From Haloarcula amylolytica JCM 13557 (GTDB lineage: Archaea > Halobacteriota > Halobacteria > Halobacteriales > Haloarculaceae): DNA of 64,000 nt. Location of the stretch: positions 105,656 to 169,655 of the forward strand of contig NZ_AOLW01000050.1 of NCBI RefSeq assembly GCF_000336615.1, read 5' to 3'. Shown here piece by piece: positions 59,523 through 64,000 of this stretch. Every line of letters begins with the position of its first letter. The first letter of the stretch is position 1. The notes beneath the pieces were generated by a model. The model had not been told where the DNA came from. It searched no databases and was given only the letters and a program-made list of their open reading frames with translations. The position numbers and the translations under genes were made by a program.

Positions 59523-59662
59523 AACGACACCCCCTCGCCTTCGAACTCGGGCGTCCACAGCGTCGTCTCCTCACACACCGGACAGTTCTGTCGGCGCGGC
59601 TGCCCCTCGAACGCCGAGAGGTCGATCATCTGGCCGCATTCCTCGCAACTGTAGTACGTCAT
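59519..59662 (-). CDS. 47-residue zinc-ribbon protein
   Basis: MTYYSCEECGQMIDLSAF followed by QNCPVCEETTLWTPEF: two CxxC knuckles spaced as a rubredoxin-like or zinc-ribbon site. Both ends overlap neighbours (ATGA upstream, TTGA downstream), so it is the middle gene of a tightly coupled trio. The size and two knuckles would also permit a mononuclear iron centre. Function unknown. Confidence 0.75.
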   Translation of the reverse strand: MTYYSCEECGQMIDLSAFEGQPRRQNCPVCEETTLWTPEFEGEGVSF

Positions 59663-59925
59663 TCTTCGGACGGGGGCCACGACTGTGGGGCCGGGTCCGA
59701 CTCGGTTATCTCGGAGTACAGGACCACGAGCGCGCCGAGCACGATGGCCAACACCAGTACCCCGGCGATGCCGCCCAGCGCGTTCTGACCGACGAACGTC
59801 GCTGTTCCGGTCGCGAAGTCGATGGCCGACAGTACTTCGAACAGTGTCAGTAACAGCCAGACGAACGCACCCAATACCACGAACGTGAGTATCTTCGACT
59901 GGTGGACCGCGGTTCGGAGTGTCAT
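59659..59925 (-). CDS. Two-helix membrane protein, first gene of the trio
   Basis: An 88-residue protein: MTLRTAVHQSKILTFVVLGA, helix 1 to about residue 33, an extracellular loop with FATGTATFVGQNALGG, helix 2 IAGVLVLAIVLGALVVLYS and a polar tail ESDPAPQSWPPSEE. ATG 59925 lies 48 nt from the stop of the DUF7124-like gene, so the trio may continue the AOR operon. Function unknown. Confidence 0.72.
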   Translation of the reverse strand: MTLRTAVHQSKILTFVVLGAFVWLLLTLFEVLSAIDFATGTATFVGQNALGGIAGVLVLAIVLGALVVLYSEITESDPAPQSWPPSEE

Positions 59926-59973
59926 TGTCGTTCGTGTATGACAATGACCAGCAAGCATTATAAATATAGGGCG

Positions 59974-60762
59974 TTACTCGTCAGCGAGTTCCCACTCCGC
60001 CTTCTCGGCGGCGTCGGCGAGCGGGATAAACTCCCAGCCCGTCCGGTCGGCGATGGGCTCGTCGTCCGGACGGCCGACGAGGACCATCCGCTCGGCGTAG
60101 AACATCGAGTGCTCGTCGATGTCGGCGAGGCGTTCGGCCGGTTCCTGACCCGCGCCGCTGAAGAAGTCGGCGTCGATGCCGTGGTCACGCTGGAACTTGT
60201 TGATGACGAACGCCTCCACGTCGCCGACGATACCAACCCAGTCGGCCCACGCCCGCGCCTCGCGGAAGACCAGTTGCGGGTCGGCGAACTGCCGGGCCGC
60301 GTCGTAGGTTACGGCCATCGTCATGTCGTCGATGCCGCCGCCGTGGGGACCGCTCGCTTCGACGGGTTCCTCGCCGGCAGCGGGGTCCTCGGCGACGTTC
60401 GAGGCCGGGTCCGTGTCGGTCGCGGCCGCGCCGCCCGCGCCGCCGCTGTCCGTCGGGATGCCGACCGGCTTGTCCTTGTTTTCCCGCGGGACGTGAGGGA
60501 CCGCCTGGCCTCCGGGGTCCGCGCTGGCGGTATCTCCGCCGTTCCCTCCGACACCAGTGTCCGAAGCAGGACCCGTTCCTGCGGCCGCGCCGGGACTCTC
60601 AGCCTCGGCGTTGCTGTCGGGCCGCACCGATGCGGTCCCAGTCGCTCCGGGGTCGGGTTCGTCCTCTGGGTCGCCCTCACCACTCCAGAACCAGTCGCCC
60701 CGGTTCGGCGTCTCCTCGTCGTCCTGTACGTCGAGTTCGTCGAGGTCGATTTCGTCTGTCAT
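59974..60762 (-). CDS. DUF7124-like protein downstream of aldehyde oxidoreductase
   Basis: A 262-residue protein: an acidic, low-complexity N-terminal half (1-145, rich in Gly, Ala, Asp, Ser) and an ordered C-terminal domain beginning DDMTMAVTYDAARQFADPQLVFREARAWADWVG and continuing with FVINKFQRDHGIDADFFSG. The domain occurs in haloarchaea beside redox enzymes; its activity is unknown. ATG 60762 overlaps the AOR-family stop (ATGA), so the two are co-translated. It could be an accessory or electron-transfer partner. Confidence 0.78.
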   Translation of the reverse strand: MTDEIDLDELDVQDDEETPNRGDWFWSGEGDPEDEPDPGATGTASVRPDSNAEAESPGAAAGTGPASDTGVGGNGGDTASADPGGQAVPHVPRENKDKPVGIPTDSGGAGGAAATDTDPASNVAEDPAAGEEPVEASGPHGGGIDDMTMAVTYDAARQFADPQLVFREARAWADWVGIVGDVEAFVINKFQRDHGIDADFFSGAGQEPAERLADIDEHSMFYAERMVLVGRPDDEPIADRTGWEFIPLADAAEKAEWELADE

Positions 60763-62528
60763 TCTCCGAGTGTCGTGTCCGCTGGTAGTGTCGATTGGTC
60801 GACGGCGTCCGCGAGGCCGAGTCGCTCGATTGTCTCGGATGTGGGCCGGCCGTCGGCGTCCCAGCCGCGCTGACTGTAGTACTCGTCGAGCATCGCGTCG
60901 AACGACTCGGCGTCGATTGCCGCGCCAGCGTTCGGGCCAGAGTCGAGCGGTTCCTGCAGCTTCGCCGGAAGTTCGTCGTCGGCTCGGGAAACGCCTTCGC
61001 GGACGTTGAACAGGCGCGTCAGATTCCACACCCGCTCGCCGACTGTCGCGAGGTCGCCATCCGTATCTAGGCCGACAGCGTCGAGCCACTCCGCGCCGAG
61101 GTCCTCGAAGGCGTCGCCGACGAAGTCATCGACGACGAGACACCACAGCACCGAGCGCTGGTCCTGTTCGCGGATGACGGCCGCGGCCGCCCGCTCGGGG
61201 CTCCAGTCGCCGTCGAAGGCTTCCCGCTCGATGGGGAGCGCCCGCCGGTGACAGGCCCCGCGGTCGCTGGTTGCGTACGCCAGCGCCATGCTCCGTGCGC
61301 CGCGGGGGTCGTACGCCGGCAGTTCCATGGCCTTGACCGTCGGCAGGAGGTCGTCCCCGCCCAGCCGGGCCGAGGCCGCATCGACGCCGTCGGCCAGGGC
61401 GTCGCCGAGCATCGTCTCCCGTGCGACGATCTCTTTGAGGAGCGCCCGCGCGTCGTCGGGACTCCCGTAATCGAGCGACTCGTCGAGCAGGCCGGCGTCG
61501 CCAGCTTTGATCGCCCACGCGACGGCGCTCCCGGCGCTGATGAGATCGAGCCCCAGCCGGTTGCAGGTCTCGCCAAGCGCCGCCACGGCGTCGAAGTCGT
61601 CGATTCCCAGGCCGGCCCCGAGACTCATCGCCGTCGCCCCGCGCGGGACGGTTTCGCCGTTCTCCGTCTCGACGCGGAAGCCGCCGGGGCTCCCGTCGTC
61701 GTCGTACTCCCGACCCGCGGCGAGTTCCTGCACGGCCTCGATGCCGACGCCGTCGGCCCCCTCGAACTGGCCGTCCTCCCAGCCATGCGTCGAGAGCGCG
61801 CCGACCTCGTTGGCGAAATCGACCGTCTCGACGGTGCCGCTGGCGTGGAGCCACTGCCCGGTGTCGCCCTCGCGATATCGGGTTGCGTACTGTTCCCGTA
61901 GCTCCGCGAGATCCGTCGGCGGGTCGCCGCGGACGACGACTGCTTTCAATCGTTTTGCACCCATCACGGCCCCGGCACCGCCCCGGCCGGCGTGGTGTTC
62001 GCCGCCGTCGGAGGCGATGGTCGCGAACGCGACGCCCTGCTCGCCCGCCGGGCCGATGCACGCCACCGCCCCGTCGGGGAACGCCGCGTCGGTTTTGGCC
62101 GTGTCCTTGCCCCACGTCTCAGCAGGTTCGACGGTCGCGCCGTCGTCCTCCACGACGAGCTTGACCGGCTCTTGGGCGCGACCGGTGACCAGAATCCCGA
62201 TGTGGTCCTGCAGTGCGCCAGCCAGCGTGTCCGGGAACGTCCCGCCCGCGTAGGAGTCGAGGAAGCCGCCGGTCAGCGGCGACTTCGTGACCGCCGCGTA
62301 GCGCGTCTCGCCCGGCAACAGCCCGGAAACAGGGCCGAGCATGAAAAGCAGGACGTTCTCGGGACCCAGCGGGTCGGTGCCGGCGTCGAGTTCGTCGTAC
62401 AGATACCGAGCGCCGAGTCCCTTGCCGCCCACGAACTGGCGACGCCAGGCCTCGGGGACCGGACGGCTCTCGACCGACGCCGACGACAGATCGACGTAGA
62501 GCATCCGGTCCCGATTGGCCACTGTCAT
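60759..62528 (-). CDS. Aldehyde:ferredoxin oxidoreductase family protein without CxxCxxxC
   Basis: A 589-residue member of the tungsten/molybdenum AOR family. The N-terminal tungstopterin-binding domain is clear: VGGKGLGARYLYDEL, GPVSGLLPGETRYAAVTKSPLTGGFLDSYAGG, GRGGAGAVMGAKRLKAVVVRG. The middle segment where the 4Fe-4S CxxCxxxC normally sits reads ETVPRGATAMSLGAGLGIDDFDAV, with no cysteines. A late Cys (SVLWCLVVDDF) matches the fourth ligand position. Either the cluster is absent or differently bound. ATG 62528. Divergent from mobA with 81 nt between starts. Confidence 0.87.
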   Translation of the reverse strand: MTVANRDRMLYVDLSSASVESRPVPEAWRRQFVGGKGLGARYLYDELDAGTDPLGPENVLLFMLGPVSGLLPGETRYAAVTKSPLTGGFLDSYAGGTFPDTLAGALQDHIGILVTGRAQEPVKLVVEDDGATVEPAETWGKDTAKTDAAFPDGAVACIGPAGEQGVAFATIASDGGEHHAGRGGAGAVMGAKRLKAVVVRGDPPTDLAELREQYATRYREGDTGQWLHASGTVETVDFANEVGALSTHGWEDGQFEGADGVGIEAVQELAAGREYDDDGSPGGFRVETENGETVPRGATAMSLGAGLGIDDFDAVAALGETCNRLGLDLISAGSAVAWAIKAGDAGLLDESLDYGSPDDARALLKEIVARETMLGDALADGVDAASARLGGDDLLPTVKAMELPAYDPRGARSMALAYATSDRGACHRRALPIEREAFDGDWSPERAAAAVIREQDQRSVLWCLVVDDFVGDAFEDLGAEWLDAVGLDTDGDLATVGERVWNLTRLFNVREGVSRADDELPAKLQEPLDSGPNAGAAIDAESFDAMLDEYYSQRGWDADGRPTSETIERLGLADAVDQSTLPADTTLGE

Positions 62529-62609
62529 CACCCCACACTCTGCCGGCTGTCGACTAAAGGATTACCCACAGCGCGAAGCACCTTTCCCTCAGACCCGAGA
62601 AGTCGGGGT

Positions 62610-63215
62610 ATGCGCGCAGGAGTCATCGTCTCGGGCGGCCGGTCGACGCGGTTCGGCGACAGCGACAAGGCCGTCGCCGACCTCGCGGGGACACCGATGA
62701 TTCGCCGCGTCGCCGACCGACTGGGACAGGTCGTCGACGACCTCGTCGTGAACTGCCGCGAGGACCAGGTCGAGGCTATCGACGCGGCGCTGTCGGGCCA
62801 TACACTCGACCCGACGTTCGCACTCGATGCGGACCCGGACCAGGGGCCGATGGCGGGCATCGCGACCGGGCTGGAGGCCGTCGACAGCGAGTACGCCGCC
62901 GTGGTCGCGTGCGATATGCCCTTCGTCGACCCGGGCTTTGTCGACTATTTGTTCGAGCGGGCGGCGTCCCACGAGGCCGCAGTGCCGCGACCGGACGAGT
63001 GGTTCCAGACGACACAGGCGGTGTACCACGCCGAGGCGATGCGGGCGGCCTGCCGGCGAGCGCTGGAACGCGGCGAGCACAAGGTCGTCGAACCCGTCTT
63101 CGACCTCGATTACGTCGTCGTCGAGCGCGAGGACGTGCTCGAACACACCACGCTAGAGACGTTCGAGAACCTCAACACCCGCGAGGAGTTCGAGGCCGCG
63201 GCCGAACAGTTTTGA
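62610..63215 (+). CDS. mobA: Molybdenum cofactor guanylyltransferase
   Basis: A 201-residue GT-A-fold nucleotidyltransferase. The GTP-binding motif is VSGGRSTRFGDSDKAVADLAG (residues 7-27), followed by DPDQGPMAGIATGLE and VVACDMPFVDP with the Mg-binding Asp. It attaches GMP to molybdopterin to make MGD for enzymes such as the formate dehydrogenase at 50570. Length is typical. It faces away from the AOR gene, sharing an 81-nt promoter interval, and converges on the YqeC-like gene. Confidence 0.9.
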   Translation: MRAGVIVSGGRSTRFGDSDKAVADLAGTPMIRRVADRLGQVVDDLVVNCREDQVEAIDAALSGHTLDPTFALDADPDQGPMAGIATGLEAVDSEYAAVVACDMPFVDPGFVDYLFERAASHEAAVPRPDEWFQTTQAVYHAEAMRAACRRALERGEHKVVEPVFDLDYVVVEREDVLEHTTLETFENLNTREEFEAAAEQF

Positions 63216-63241
63216 ACGAACGGGGCCGGTGTCGGCTCGTC

Positions 63242-63961
63242 TCAGACGACTGCCACCAGCGGGTCGTCGGCTCGCATTTCCGCGAGCACCACGCGTGGCA
63301 CGTCGGCGCGGTCGTGAATCGCCTCGGCGACGGCCCGCGCGCTCGCTTCGAGGTCAGCGTCGTCGACCATGTTGAGCAATGGAATCGCTGTCGCGCCGGC
63401 GGGGACGTCTTTCAGCCCGCCGCGGCCGCTGGCGAGGACCGCGGCGACATCTCGCGGTCGAATCTCGTCGCCGGGGTCGAGCCCGGTAATCGCGGCTACT
63501 TCGTTGACGCGATGGACGAGGTCGTCGGTCAGCGGTTCGCCGACGACGTGGGCGCTTGCGATAGGCACGACCGTCGACGCCGTCGGGGGTAGCTGTGGCT
63601 CGCGGTCGCTCGGCGCTTTGAACTCCCGCATCCGCGCGCCGTCGGCTTTCACCAGAACCGGGTGGTCGATGTCGGTCAAGTCGGCGACAGTTTCCGGGTC
63701 GTAGCCGCGGTAGCGGTCCGGCCGCTCCTGTGTCGGGACGACGCCCAGCGGCCACGCAGTCGCATCCTCGATTGCTTCCCGCGGGGTTTCCGTCACGACA
63801 ACGTTCTCGACCCAGCCGTCGAAAATCGGAATCCGGACCGTCGCAGAGACGACAGCGTGGTCGAGGCGACGTGCGAGCGTTGCCATCGTCGTCTTCTTCC
63901 CCCCAGCGCCGACAAGGCAGGTGGTCCCGTGCTGCGCGTCCAGCGCGTCGACGATGTCCAT
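63242..63961 (-). CDS. yqeC: YqeC-like molybdoenzyme accessory protein
   Basis: A 239-residue protein with P-loop-like LVGAGGKKTTMATLA (16-30), a VVSATVRIPIF strand, the DIDHPVLVKADGARMREFKAPSDREP segment typical of the family, then TTSTVVPI-like STVVPIASAHVVGEPL. YqeC is catalogued as an accessory of selenium-dependent molybdenum hydroxylases, yet no such hydroxylase is in the window. Its pairing with mobA suggests cofactor insertion or modification. ATG 63961 is preferred over GTG 63967. Confidence 0.85.
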   Translation of the reverse strand: MDIVDALDAQHGTTCLVGAGGKKTTMATLARRLDHAVVSATVRIPIFDGWVENVVVTETPREAIEDATAWPLGVVPTQERPDRYRGYDPETVADLTDIDHPVLVKADGARMREFKAPSDREPQLPPTASTVVPIASAHVVGEPLTDDLVHRVNEVAAITGLDPGDEIRPRDVAAVLASGRGGLKDVPAGATAIPLLNMVDDADLEASARAVAEAIHDRADVPRVVLAEMRADDPLVAVV

Positions 63962-64000
63962 ACGCACTACACGGCAGTAGTCGGATTAACCGTTACCCTG

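Overview
The window is a high-GC, acidic-proteome chromosome segment from a haloarchaeon. The evidence is Asp/Glu-rich proteins, many starts with a TATA-like box about 25-30 nt upstream and no leader, archaeal information-processing genes (Rpo11/RpoL, TFB, Trm5, Rnp4, DphB, SRP RNA, GatCA) and twin-arginine signals. Family-level resemblance suggests a Haloarcula-type member of the Haloarculaceae; this is inference. The first 23 bases are a leftover Nextera transposase mosaic end, so position 1 is a contig end and the first gene (dphB) is cut by the assembly, not by biology.

0-16 kb is mostly housekeeping: dphB/trm5, UspA, tRNA-Thr, a zinc alcohol dehydrogenase, cytochrome oxidase subunit III, rpo11, hisF, a FIST/histidine-kinase pair, purL and several small haloarchaeal proteins.

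16-27 kb looks like a nitrogen-oxide, copper and heme-linked accessory region. It holds two divergent promoter pairs of DUF2249, cupin and 12-TM genes, each centred on the same CCGAAC-type inverted repeat with identical 37/38-nt spacing. One of these genes is a stand-alone copy of the glutamyl-tRNA reductase dimerisation domain. A two-domain multicopper oxidase follows, then an ABC importer, then a radical-SAM/SPASM gene with a PaaB-like partner. The oxidase and the radical-SAM operon share a 19-bp palindrome GTTCCCAG-N3-CTGAGAAC in their promoters.

27-38 kb holds a PHP and asparagine-synthase-like pair, a Nudix protein, TFB, gatCA (with a duplicated gatA 3' end downstream), HtpX, and a glycosyltransferase-MFS-glycosyltransferase block. 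It ends in a 340-bp element made of interleaved perfect inverted repeats (37317-37656).

38-48 kb contains rnp4, a CRM RNA-binding protein, MscS, a ribbon-helix-helix/PIN toxin-antitoxin pair inserted beside tRNA-Arg and bracketed by 124-bp direct repeats, the SRP RNA, an acyl-CoA synthetase, a pentose-pathway-like dehydratase with an IclR regulator, and a 670-bp AT-rich gene-free zone with a perfect 20-bp palindrome.

48-64 kb is a molybdo/tungsto-enzyme region: a four-gene membrane formate-dehydrogenase-type operon, a divergent HdrA/MvhD-like iron-sulfur fusion with a TorD chaperone, three tiny membrane proteins divergent to a DyP-like Tat protein, an aldehyde:ferredoxin-oxidoreductase-family protein without the usual CxxCxxxC motif, MobA and YqeC. 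Together these genes suggest facultative anaerobic respiration, with cofactor supply encoded beside the enzymes.
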